A DNA stretch of 64,000 nucleotides from Amorphophallus konjac (lineage: Eukaryota > Streptophyta > Magnoliopsida > Alismatales > Araceae), in contig CM040118.1 of NCBI GenBank assembly GCA_022559845.1, positions 237,941,224 through 238,005,223 of the forward strand. The letters are read 5' to 3'. The notes beneath the pieces were generated by a model that searched no databases, was not told where the DNA came from, and saw only the letters and a list, made by a program, of their open reading frames with translations. The translations under genes and the position numbers were made by a program. The number at the start of each line of letters is the position of its first letter. Within the stretch, counting starts at the first letter, position 1. Positions 9,536-20,219 of the stretch are shown piece after piece.

Positions 9536-11007
9536 TTACTGTAAACTGATTTTATCCTGATTCTATTACCGATGGTTTCATATTATACATATATATATAT
9601 ATATATTGGCACTATTCTCCACTCCGTGAGTATAGTCCCACGTTTCATGTTGATTTATCGATCACACTCAACTCTCATTGACATACAAGCTCTCCATTGG
9701 ACATTCCGTTCCTTTGGACTAGCGAGTTAGTCATAGAGACCTCCGTAAGACTCCTCGTAGCCTTGGATTCCCTCAAGGCCGACTGAGCTGGTTGTACCCT
9801 AAAAACCCATTACACAGTTTTTGCCATGTCAATCTAAAGAAACATGGTATACCGGCCCTTATGATTATACAAAGAGTATATCATAAGAAATTCTTGATGG
9901 GATGATGATATCATGCCATATCGTGTCGTTCTTGTAAACCCCAATTCTATGATAAGAATGAGGGTATCTTGCTTGATCTTATGTTCATGTGGACCTCAAT
10001 TCTATATAAAGAATGTCCATATTGATTTGTCATGGTACCTAAGTTAAGGGAACCATATTCTACCTAGTTTTATCGACATCGTGATTATACCGTTATTATC
10101 GCCATTCTATGTCCTTTGTCATATTTTGGACTCTATTCTATCAAAGTTGTCATACGTGTCTACAAGCTTGATTATTGAAATTCTATATTGGCTATATAAA
10201 CAAGAGTGGATGTCAAAACACATGATAAATGCCTGCGCATATAGGGCCCGATCTGGTCCTGGGAGGAGCACCCGAAAGTACTTGTGCCCATGGGAGTTAA
10301 AATGATAAGGTATCTGGCATTATACCGAGCACTTGACTTGCTTGATTGGACATTCCACACACATCTTGTACTTGAATCGTACTTGACTTTACATGAAATG
10401 CGTGGCCCGAAAAAAGGTAATTTACTTGCTTGATACATGATAGCCAAAGTTCTTGACATGACTTGTTAAACGTGCTTGCTTGAATACCTTGAATATACTT
10501 GTCATCTTGTTGGAAGTTCATGATTAAGTTCATCTTATTTCTTTGATATTACATTCTCTCTATCTTGTCGTTTTCACGCGAGCATGCATAGCTTTATTGC
10601 ATTCATGAAAATGTAATTATTTAAACCCCTTGCTAGTACTTGAGATATAATTTCCTACTGAGCGTTCGCTCATTCCGTTTGTCCCTTTTTACTTTTCAGG
10701 TAAGTCCGACGACGATGGAAGTCAATCGGATGGGAATGGTCAAGAGTGAAAGTGATAGAGCTTCTACAAGTGTCGTCTAGTCTTTTCTATAGTTTCTTGA
10801 GTCAAACATGTATTCTTTTCCTTTTTGTTAAACAGAGTATTGGATTTGTAATAGTCTATCCATTATGAAATAAAGGATTGGGTTATCTTGCTATTTTGCG
10901 CATCTCTGTCTTTGTGTCGAGTACACGACCACTCTGATTGACATGATTGATATAGACACGTCGCGCATCTCCGGGTATCTTCCGCGCTCGGGGCGTGACA
11001 GTCTTTG

Positions 11008-11020
11008 TGGTATCAGAGCC
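11008..11020 (+). other. Primer binding site of element C
   Basis: TGGTATCAGAGCC, 7 bases after the LTR end; initiator-Met tRNA type. The stretch to the gag start at 11176 is a short leader with no other feature seen. Confidence 0.93.
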
Positions 11021-11175
11021 TAAGGTATTCAATTCCTAGAAAACCCAAGTCCAAGGATAGGTTTCAAAACCTTTAACCAAGTGAGAGTGGGTAGAACCAA
11101 GGGTTAAATGATCAATGAGTCCTTTATAAGATCATAGTGATATAATACTAACGTAGCTATCGTAATTGTAGGATA

Positions 11176-12363
11176 ATGGCTGCCGAACGTGCTCAATGGC
11201 GCAACATGCAGCGTACCCTTCAAGGGATGACCCAAGTGCTACAACAGGTAGCACAAGGTGGTGCTCCACGAGCTGGAAGCTTACACCAAGCATTCAAGAA
11301 TATGAATCCCCCGAAGTTCATGGGATCGACCGATCCAGACGATGCCGAGCATTGGGTTCGGGAGATTGAACGTATATTCCGTGTTATGCAATGCACGGAT
11401 CAGGACAAAGTCTTATTAGCTACTTTCCAGTTAGAAAAGGATGCTAGATGCTGGTGGGAGTCGATTGAAGCTACTATTGACCCAACTCAAGTTACATGGG
11501 GTGAATTCGTTGAATATTTCAACGCCAAATATTTCTCTGATAGGGTCCAGGAAAAGAAGGCCGCCGAATTTGCCGCATTAAAGCAAAGATCTTTATCGGT
11601 GGCTGATTATGAAGCACAGTTCTCTAGACTGTCTAGATATGCTAAGCATTTGATTAGCACGGAAAAGATGAAAGCTCGTAGATTTCTTAATGGGCTTAGG
11701 CCTCACTACATTACTCAATTGGCGCCTATGGATATTCAAGTTTATACTGAAATGGTGCGCCGAGCTCAGTTGCTTGAAGATGCCACGGAATTATCTGATA
11801 GGATCCGTGGGAAAGACAAAAAGGAGCAAGTCACAAGTTCGGGTTCTTTTAAACCCAACTTTAAGAAGAGGCCCAATAATGGAGGTTCTTCCTCTCAAGA
11901 TCAGAAGTACAAGAAATCCAAGCCTTTCTCTATCACCACTACCCCTTCAAACGTAGTGTGCAAGCATTGTGACAAGGCTGGTCACAAAACAGAAGAATGC
12001 TGGAGGAAACTAGGAGCATGTCTCCGTTGTGGGAGTCGTGAACATCGGATTCCCGATTGTCCATTAATGAATGACCAAGCCGGTGAGGGTAAACGTCCAG
12101 TGACAAAGAATGCTTGTCTTCATGCAATCCAAGGGACCGAACCAGAAGAAGAAGGCGGATTGGTGGAAGGTACATTAAAAATTTGTTCTAAATATGCACA
12201 TGTTTTATTTGATACGGGTGCATCGCATTCCATTATTTCCAAGAAGTTTGCTGACCCATTATCTCTAGAACCAGAATGGATGAAGATAATATTGTCTACT
12301 CCTCTCGGAAACGAGACGGATATCACACATCATTACCAAAATTGTGAGGTATTGGTTCGATGA
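11176..12363 (+). pseudogene. Element C gag and protease start
   Basis: From the ATG at 11176: Gag core (NPPKFMGSTDPDDAEHW, CTDQDKVLLATFQL, KYFSDRVQEKKAAEFAALKQ), a basic linker, two CCHC knuckles at about 11959-12065 (CKHCDKAGHKTEEC and CLRCGSREHRIPDC), then a retropepsin site LFDTGASHS at about 12208. The frame stops at TGA 12361-12363, inside the protease. The same frame reopens at once and continues into RT, so a single nonsense change splits what would be one Gag-Pol frame. Apart from that, domain content matches a full-length Ty3 Gag-protease. Confidence 0.93.
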
Positions 12364-14491
12364 AAGAATTTTCCTATTGATCTTATCTGCTTAGATCTAA
12401 AAGAATATGATGTTATACTAGGGGCAGATTGGTTATCCAAATACCAGGCAACGGTTGATTGCCGTGATAGCAAGATTGTTTTCAAGGAATTTCCGGAACT
12501 GACTTATACTAGTCCTAAGAGTCGAAGCAAATCCCCTCTTATCTCGGCTCTTCGAGCAAGCAAGCTCGTCAAGAAAGGATGTGTATCCTTCCTTGCTTTT
12601 GTCACTATTAAAAAAGCTAAAGAAACCAAGATAGAGGACATTCAGGTAGTGCGAGAATTTCCAGACGTATTTCCGGAAGAATTGCCGGGATTACCCCCTC
12701 AAAGAGAAGTGGCCTTCACCATTGACTTAGTCCCTGGTGCCGGTCCTGTTTCCAAGGCACCATATAGAATGTCCCCTGCTGAACTCAAGGAGTTGAAGGA
12801 GCAGTTGATGGAACTAATCCGAAAAGGGTTTATTAGACCAAGTACTTCCCCGTGGGGAGCACCAGTCTTATTTGTAAAGAAGAAGGATGGGTCCATGAGA
12901 TTGTGTATCGACTATCGACAGTTGAATCATCTTACTATCAAGAACAAGTATCCACTGCCGAGAATCGATGAGTTATTTGATCAGATTTCAGGATCCAAAT
13001 ATTTCTCCAAGATTGATCTCAGGTCGGGATATCATCAATTAAGAATCAAGGACGATGACATTCACAAGACTGCATTCAGAAGCAGGTATGGCCATTACGA
13101 ATTTGTTGTTATGCCTTTTGGACTAACAAATGCCCCTGCTGCCTTTATGCAGTTAATGAATAGCATATTCAGGCCTTACTTGGATCAATTCATAGTAGTC
13201 TTCATTGATGATATATTGATATATTCTAAGACTAAGGAAGAACATGAAGAGCATTTGAGGATTGCATTGCAAGTCTTGAGGACAAATCAATTATATGCTA
13301 AACTCAGCAAATGCGAGTTCTGGCTTGAAGAAGTGGCTTTTCTCGGACATGTCATATCCAAGGACGGTTTATCTGTGGATCCGTCAAAAGTTGAAGCTGT
13401 GAGAAACTGGGAGAGACCCACTAATGCAAGCGAGATCAGAAGTTTCTTAGGTCTTGCAGGCTATTATCGGCGATTTATCAAAGATTTCTCTAAGATCGCC
13501 GTACCACTTACAAGATTAACTCGTAAGGAGATCCGATATGAATGGAGTGAGGAATGTGAAAGCAGTTTTCAAACTCTCAAGGATCATCTCACCACAGCTC
13601 CGGTCTTAGCCCTACCAATTGAAGGAGAGAAATTCGAGGTCTACACTGATGCTTCTGGCATTGGCCTCGGATGTGTTCTAATGCAACAAGGGAAGGTCAT
13701 AGCATACTCTTCTCGTCAACTGAAGAAGCATGAGGAGAATTACCCCGTCCATGACTTGGAACTGGCCGCGGTAGTATTTGCCCTAAAGATATGGAGACAC
13801 TATCTCTATGGGGTACAGTTTACTGTATACTCCGATCACAAAAGTCTCAAATATCTATTTTCACAAAAGGAGCTGAACATGAGACAAAGACGTTGGCTAG
13901 AATATCTCAAGGACTTCGACTTCAGTATACAATACCATCCCGGAAAGGGTAATTATGTGGCTGATGCCCTTAGTCGAAAGCCGAGAGCAAGGATAGCAAA
14001 TTGTATGATACAAGAATGGAGGTTACTTGAACAATTCTCCGAGCTCAATATAAGCTTGGACACGGAATCCAAATTTATCACATTATCTCATGTAAGCATA
14101 CAGTCAGACTTATTATCTGAAATACAAGTACTTCAGGATGATGATCCTATATTAGTAGAAATCAAAAGCAGATTAGAAGGACAATCTGATTTTCAACTAA
14201 CTTCTGATGGAAGATTATCGTTCAAAGATAGAACTTGTATACCCGATTGTCCGGAATTAAAGAAGAAGATCTTAGATGAAGCTCACCGATCCAGGTACAC
14301 TATTCATCCAGGATCAACCAAAATGTACCAAGATGTAAAGAGGAACTTTTGGTGGCCTAATATGAAAAGAGAAATAGCGGACTATGTATCACGCTGTCTC
14401 ACATGCCAACAGGTCAAGGCGGAACACCAAAAGCCTGCGGGAAAACTACATCCTCTAGATATTCCTAAAGGGGAAATGGGAGGATATTGGT
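12364..14491 (+). pseudogene. Element C pol: protease end, RT, RNase H, integrase zinc finger
   Basis: In the same frame as gag. Blocks are the protease end ([18 protein letters not shown]), RT ([29 protein letters not shown], [12 protein letters not shown], catalytic FIDDILIYS near 13201, [16 protein letters not shown]), RNase H ([31 protein letters not shown]) and the integrase H2C2 finger near 14285-14415 ([10 protein letters not shown] ... CLTCQQ). A one-base frame change near 14470, in a run of A and G, moves integrase into the next frame; the first frame stops at 14517. RT and RNase H motifs look intact. Confidence 0.93.
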
Positions 14492-15529
14492 ATGGACTTC
14501 ATCATGGGTTTGTCTAAATCTAAAGGAGGACATGATGGAATCTGGGTTATCATTGACCGATTGACTAAATCGGCACATTTCTTGCCAATCAAAAGCCGAT
14601 GGTCAATTGATGTGCTAGCTGCACTATACATCAAAGAAATAGTCAGGATACATGGAATTCCTGTCTCAATCGTGTCTGATAGAGATCCCCGTTTTACTTC
14701 TCATTTTTGGAAGGGATTACAACATTCGTTGGGAACAAGGCTCAACTTTAGTACTGCTTTTCACCCACAAACGGATGGTCAGACCGAGCGAACTAATCAA
14801 GTTGTTGAAGATATGCTGAGAGCATGCATTATTGACTTTGGAGGAAGCTGGCATGACCACTTACCTTTAGTTGAATTTGCATATAATAATAGCTACCAAG
14901 CTAGTATCCAAATGGCACCTTTCGAAGCCTTATATGGAAGGAGTTGCCGATCTCCCATATGTTGGAACGAAGTTGGAGAGAAACAACTATTAGGTCCAGA
15001 CATGGTAAGGGATACAACTGAGAAGATACAGGTAATCAGAGAAAGATTACAAGTTGCTCAGACAAGGCAAAAGGCTTATGCTGATACCAGGAAAGGAGAT
15101 CTTGAATTCCAGGTTGGAGATCATGTATTTCTTAAAATATCCCCTAGACGTGGCATACGAAGATTTGGTGTTAAGGGCAAGCTTACGCCAAGATTCATCG
15201 GACCATTTGAGGTACTCGAAAGAGTTGGCGAGGTTGCTTATCGCATCGCGTTGCCTCCTCAGTTGTCCGAGGTACACAATGTATTTCACATATCTATGTT
15301 GAAGAAGTATGTGCACGATCCATCACATATTATTGAGCATGGAGATCTGGTGATCCAGAAAGATCTCACATATGAACAGAGGCCTTTAAAGATATTAGAT
15401 CGAGAAATACGAGCTCTAAGGAATAAGGTTATTCCCATGCTCAAGGTGCAATGGAATAAGAATCCTGAACGCGAAGCGACATGGGAGACCGAGGAATCTA
15501 TGAAGAAACGATTTCCCGAGTTATTCTAA
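14492..15529 (+). pseudogene. Element C integrase with chromodomain-like C-terminus
   Basis: Integrase core with the DDE residues visible: MDFIMGL (first Asp), SDRDPRF (second Asp) and QTDGQTERTNQ (Glu). A GPFEVLERVGEVAY-type region follows, and then a C-terminal PLKILDREIRALRNK ... VQWNKNPEREATWE block resembling chromovirus chromodomains, which can steer insertion to marked chromatin. It is in frame +1 relative to RT because of the frame change near 14470; the listed start is only the first Met of the new frame. It ends at TAA 15527-15529. Confidence 0.92.
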
Positions 15530-15599
15530 GAGGTATATGTCCTACACTCTCCGCGTGTATAATTATATATATATTGAATTTGGGGACCAAATTCTTTTT

Positions 15600-15612
15600 A
15601 AGTGGGGGAGGG
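15600..15612 (+). other. Polypurine tract of element C
   Basis: AAGTGGGGGAGGG directly before the 3' LTR; it primes plus-strand DNA synthesis. Confidence 0.92.
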
Positions 15613-18600
15613 TGTAGCAACCCTAATAAATGGATAATTGAAATGAATTAAAACATATATATTACAGAAGTAATATATAAAAGGAATAGGGTTAATTGGA
15701 CGAAGTAAAGCAAAATTAAAAATAACGCCTCTTATTAAGGCGTTAATTTATAAAGAAACGCCTCTATCCATGGCGTGACTAAAGAAAGGACGCCCACATA
15801 TGCGGTCGTCAGTTCTCATACGACCAAATGGGTAAGTAAAAGAAACGCCCCTATCTTGGGCGTGTTTTAAAACACGAAACGCCCTTTGTCAAGGCGCTTT
15901 TTAAGAAACGCCCTAAAGTAAGGCGTCAATTAAAGAATAGACGCCCTGACCAAAGTCGTTAATTCAGTTCGAGAACCGATCGAACCCAGAACTTATCCAA
16001 GGAAAGATTAACCTAATCTAGTAAGTGTCTATTAGAGTAAGGACTCTATTAAGGATATACTACCCTCAATCAAACCCTACTCTTGTTAGGACTCCAAAAT
16101 CCTATAAATAGTCTTGATCGAACAAACCCTAAACCTATTTTATCGATCGTCTGCTACGGTGAGTGAAGAACCGAACGTTCTTCTCTTTTTTTTTTAAAGC
16201 ATATGAAGAGTTACTGACTCTTCATCTCCTTCTCTTCTGTACAGGTTAAGAAGATCTGCGTCCTGAAGAACTTATGTAAGTTCTTATTTCTTCGCTTCCA
16301 GCAAGCCATTACAAAGAAGATTGATATCTTCGATATATCTTCTGCAGGTTCTCTCATCCTCATCAATCATCTTCCTGCCCTTTCTTGCTGCCAAGTCGTA
16401 GGAGTTTCAGAACACCTCACGTCGATCTCCAGATTATCAATTAAGGTAGGATTTTCTCAAGTTATTGTAGCCCAAATAAGAATTAATGCAAGATATCTAT
16501 ACATACGTATATGAGCATGTCATGCATACTGTTTATAAGGTTTTATTACGTTTTCTGCAAAATTTTGAAAGAAACGCCCTTGATTAGGGCGCTAATTTAA
16601 AAGAAACGACCATGCTAGTGGTCGTCAATTTAATATTTGACGCCCTCTACGCAGGCGTTAATTTCATAAGAATTGCATGTGATTAATGATTGATCCTGTT
16701 TAAAAATTACAATACATATGAAATATTGATTTTTAATATCTTGCATGACTCTGTGAATTCCTGTTAAATTTTACTGCCATGACATGTCTCCTGTCTCTCG
16801 AAATATTATTTATTAAAATATCGTAAATCCCTTGAAATTCACGACTTGGACAAAGTCGTTTTCCATATTCTAACGCCCCAATACAAGGCGTGAATCTGAA
16901 AAGTAACGCCCCTTCCTAGGGCGTGTATCTGTTAAAATCCTGAAATTCACATATTCTGTAAAATGGAATTAGAAAGTAACGCCCCTTCCAAGGGCGCGTT
17001 TTTGATAAATTTCTGAGAATAATTATATCCTGTCGAATATGTAAATGATGAGACGCCTGCCTCTGCAGTCGTCAACTTTGAAGAAACGCCCCCAGGGAAG
17101 GCGTGTTTTTGATAAATTAATGAAATAATGGAAATTCTGCAAATTGGCAATATATGTAAACGCCCTTCTGTTAGGCGTTAATTATTCAATACACGACTTT
17201 ACTTAAGTCGTTATTTTACTGTAAACTGATTTTATCCTGATTCTATTACCGATGGTTTCATATTATACATATATATATATATATTGGCACTATTCTCCAC
17301 TCCGTGAGTATAGTCCCACGTTTCATGTTGATTTATCGATCACACTCAACTCTCATTGACATACAAGCTCTCCATTGGACATTCCGTTCCTTTGGACTAG
17401 CGAGTTAGTCATAGAGACCTCCGTAAGACTCCTCGTAGCCTTGGATTCCCTCAAGGCCGACTGAGCTGGTTGTACCCTAAAAACCCATTACACAGTTTTT
17501 GCCATGTCAATCTAAAGAAACATGGTATACCGGCCCTTATGATTATACAAAGAGTATATCATAAGAAATTCTTGATGGGATGATGATATCATGCCATATC
17601 GTGTCGTTCTTGTAAACCCCAATTCTATGATAAGAATGAGGGTATCTTGCTTGATCTTATGTTCATGTGGACCTCAATTCTATATAAAGAATGTCCATAT
17701 TGATTTGTCATGGTACCTAAGTTAAGGGAACCATATTCTACCTAGTTTTATCGACATCGTGATTATACCGTTATTATCGCCATTCTATGTCCTTTGTCAT
17801 ATTTTGGACTCTATTCTATCAAAGTTGTCATACGTGTCTACAAGTTTGATTATTGAAATTCTATATTGGCTATATAAACAAGAGTGGATGTCAAAACACA
17901 TGATAAATGCCTGCGCATATAGGGCCCGATCTGGTCCTGGGAGGAGCACCCGAAAGTACTTGTGCCCATGGGAGTTAAAATGATAAGGTATCTGGCATTA
18001 TACCGAGCACTTGACTTGCTTGATTGGACATTCCACACACATCTTGTACTTGAATCGTACTTGACTTTACATGAAATGCGTGGCCCGAAAAAAGGTAATT
18101 TACTTGCTTGATACATGATAGCCAAAGTTCTTGACATGACTTGTTAAACGTGCTTGCTTGAATACCTTGAATATACTTGTCATCTTGTTGGAAGTTCATG
18201 ATTAAGTTCATCTTATTTCTTTGATATTACATTCTCTCTATCTTGTCGTTTTCACGCGAGCATGCATAGCTTTATTGCATTCATGAAAATGTAATTATTT
18301 AAACCCCTTGCTAGTACTTGAGATATAATTTCCTACTGAGCGTTCGCTCATTCCGTTTGTCCCTTTTTACTTTTCAGGTAAGTCCGACGACGATGGAAGT
18401 CAATCGGATGGGAATGGTCAAGAGTGAAAGTGATAGAGCTTCTACAAGTGTCGTCTAGTCTTTTCTATAGTTTCTTGAGTCAAACATGTATTCTTTTCCT
18501 TTTTGTTAAACAGAGTATTGGATTTGTAATAGTCTATCCATTATGAAATAAAGGATTGGGTTATCTTGCTATTTTGCGCATCTCTGTCTTTGTGTCGAGT

Positions 18601-18678
18601 ACACGACCACTCTGATTGACATGATTGATATAGACACGTCGCGCATCTCCGGGTATCTTCCGCGCTCGGGGCGTGACA
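15613..18678 (+). repeat. 3' LTR of element C
   Basis: Near-identical copy of 7933-11000 with the same TATA box (16103-16111) and the same inverted-word groups at about 15724-15965 and 16570-17215. No gene is present. Confidence 0.96.
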
Positions 18679-18683
18679 TGACA
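18679..18683. repeat. Target site duplication TGACA (right copy) of element C
   Basis: Matches 7928-7932 and marks the return to element B gag. Confidence 0.93.
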
Positions 18684-20218
18684 GAAAGGGAAAGAATGTT
18701 ACTCTAAAAGTCTCACGACATACTAAGAAGAGCAGCAGCAACAGCAGCAGTGGTGGTAGCAGTGAAGACTCTGACAGATTCTCAGACCTGGACAAGGGCG
18801 AGCAGGCCATGCTCACCAGGCAATTCAGAAAGTTCTTGAGGACTAAAGGGAAATTCTAAAGGAGAAAGAAATTTAATGCTGCAAGGAAGTCTCCTGAACG
18901 AGAACTCGAGAAGAACCGGTTTGTTAAGAAGGTTACATGCTACCATTGTCAGAAACCTGGTCACATGAAAAGTGAATGTCTAGAGCTGCAAGCTAAGGCT
19001 CCCGGATACCAGAAGAAGATGGTGCACAAGAAGAAGAAAGCCATGCTGTGCACATGGAGCGATGAGGAGGAGGATCCAGAAGCCACCTCGTCCAGTGAAG
19101 GTGAAGAGAATACTTGCCTCATGGCCAACCATGAGGAAGAGGTAACGAACTTATTTGAGAATTTTACTTTGGACAATTGGGAGGATGCCTATGGCGACTT
19201 GTTAGCTAAATATAATTTTCTAACCAAGGAGCACAGAATGCTTAAACGAAAGTTTCACTCTGTTTCTGAGGAACACTCTATTGCTGTTACGGATAACATG
19301 AAAACCAAGGAGATGGCCATTGAGCTAGATCAGGCTAGAAGTGAGATCAAGAAGTTTAGAATGGAAAGAGAGGAAAATCTAGCTAGGATGAATGAGCTGA
19401 AGAGTAAAACTGAAGAGAGTAAAAAGGAGTTTAGACTGATTGCAGAAAAATATGAGGCGGTTAGAAAAGTTCATCAGGAACTCCAGGACCAATGTAATGA
19501 ACTTCAGAAGGAGATTGAGGACAAAGGAAAAATGCTAGAAAAATTTACAGAGGGGAGAAACAATCTGGATGCCCTTCTGGGGTCGAGGGTAAACTTCAAT
19601 AGGGAGGGATTAGGATACTATCCCACAAGTAAAAAACCCTTTGAATTTAAAACTGTCACGTTCTGCCCCGCCAAGGGTAAAGAAAAATTGGAAACACCAT
19701 CCAGTTCCAAATCTGTCTCTACATTGAAGGTTTTGACCAGCAAATCCAGTCAATCCACTGGTCAGCAAGCTAAGTCAAAAAATCCTGAGACTAGAACTGC
19801 TCCTGTGCAACAGCTGTGGAACAAAGGTTTTCACACGACCATTCCTATTGATGTCACTAGAAAGGTGAACAATTTCGCTAAGAAAGTTCAGCATGCTAGT
19901 TATCAAGGAAAGCATGCAAACATGCATCACTTTCAGCACAATTTTCATTTGAATAAAAATGGTTACATGAATTATGCTCAGCACACACGTGTTTCCTCTA
20001 AGAGGCCAGACAACAATTTTTCTGTTCGGAAACAACATAATTTTAATAGGAATAGGCTCATTCAACACCCACTGAGAAATGCCAAGAAGGAAGAATCAAT
20101 CCACATGAAATCACTGAAAAGAACAGTAAAACAAATATGGGTTCCTAAGTGTAATTTGGATAAATTGAAAACTATCTTTGGACCCAATTTGAATTGGGTC
20201 CCACATTACTTTATCTGA
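18684..20218 (+). pseudogene. Element B gag, C-terminal part
   Basis: Continues element B Gag after the element C insertion. It starts with a Ser-rich stretch and a basic segment broken by TAA at 18857-18859. A good CCHC knuckle CYHCQKPGHMKSEC follows at 18938-18979, then an acidic WSDEEED stretch and a long charged coiled coil (about 19200-19560) ending in NNLDALLGSRVNFNREGLGY, a block shared by D, E and F. A basic His- and Asn-rich tail ends with a WVP motif and TGA at 20216-20218. Pol starts in another frame directly afterward. Confidence 0.9.
20180..20202 (+). other. Gag-pol junction palindrome of B
   Basis: GGACCCAATT and AATTGGGTCC form a near-perfect palindrome just before the gag stop. 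Equivalent inverted repeats stand at the same place in D, E and F. Confidence 0.7.
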
Positions 20219-20219
20219 A

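Larger units (their letters stand above)
7933..11000 (+). repeat. 5' LTR of element C
   Basis: Starts TGTAGCAACCC and ends GGGGCGTGACA. Compared by eye with the 3' copy it shows seven substitutions (six transitions) and one extra TA in the run near 9590-9606. It contains a TATA box, two groups of ACGCC/GGCGT inverted words and no supported gene. Confidence 0.96.
7933..18678 (+). mobile_element. Ty3/gypsy chromovirus-type element C, structurally complete
   Basis: LTRs of 3068 and 3066 bp, primer binding site, a single gag-protease-RT-RNase H-integrase reading unit, polypurine tract and duplication TGACA. The integrase C-terminus ends with a chromodomain-like block (VQWNKNPEREATWETEE and FPELF), typical of the Tekay/Del type of chromoviruses; the clade is inferred from memory of family layout. 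It is inserted in gag of element B. One stop and one frameshift break the reading unit. Confidence 0.95.

Noticed and set aside
9585..9606. TA-dinucleotide run as a functional element
   Set aside because: A simple microsatellite differing by one unit between the two C LTRs; useful only as a length marker.
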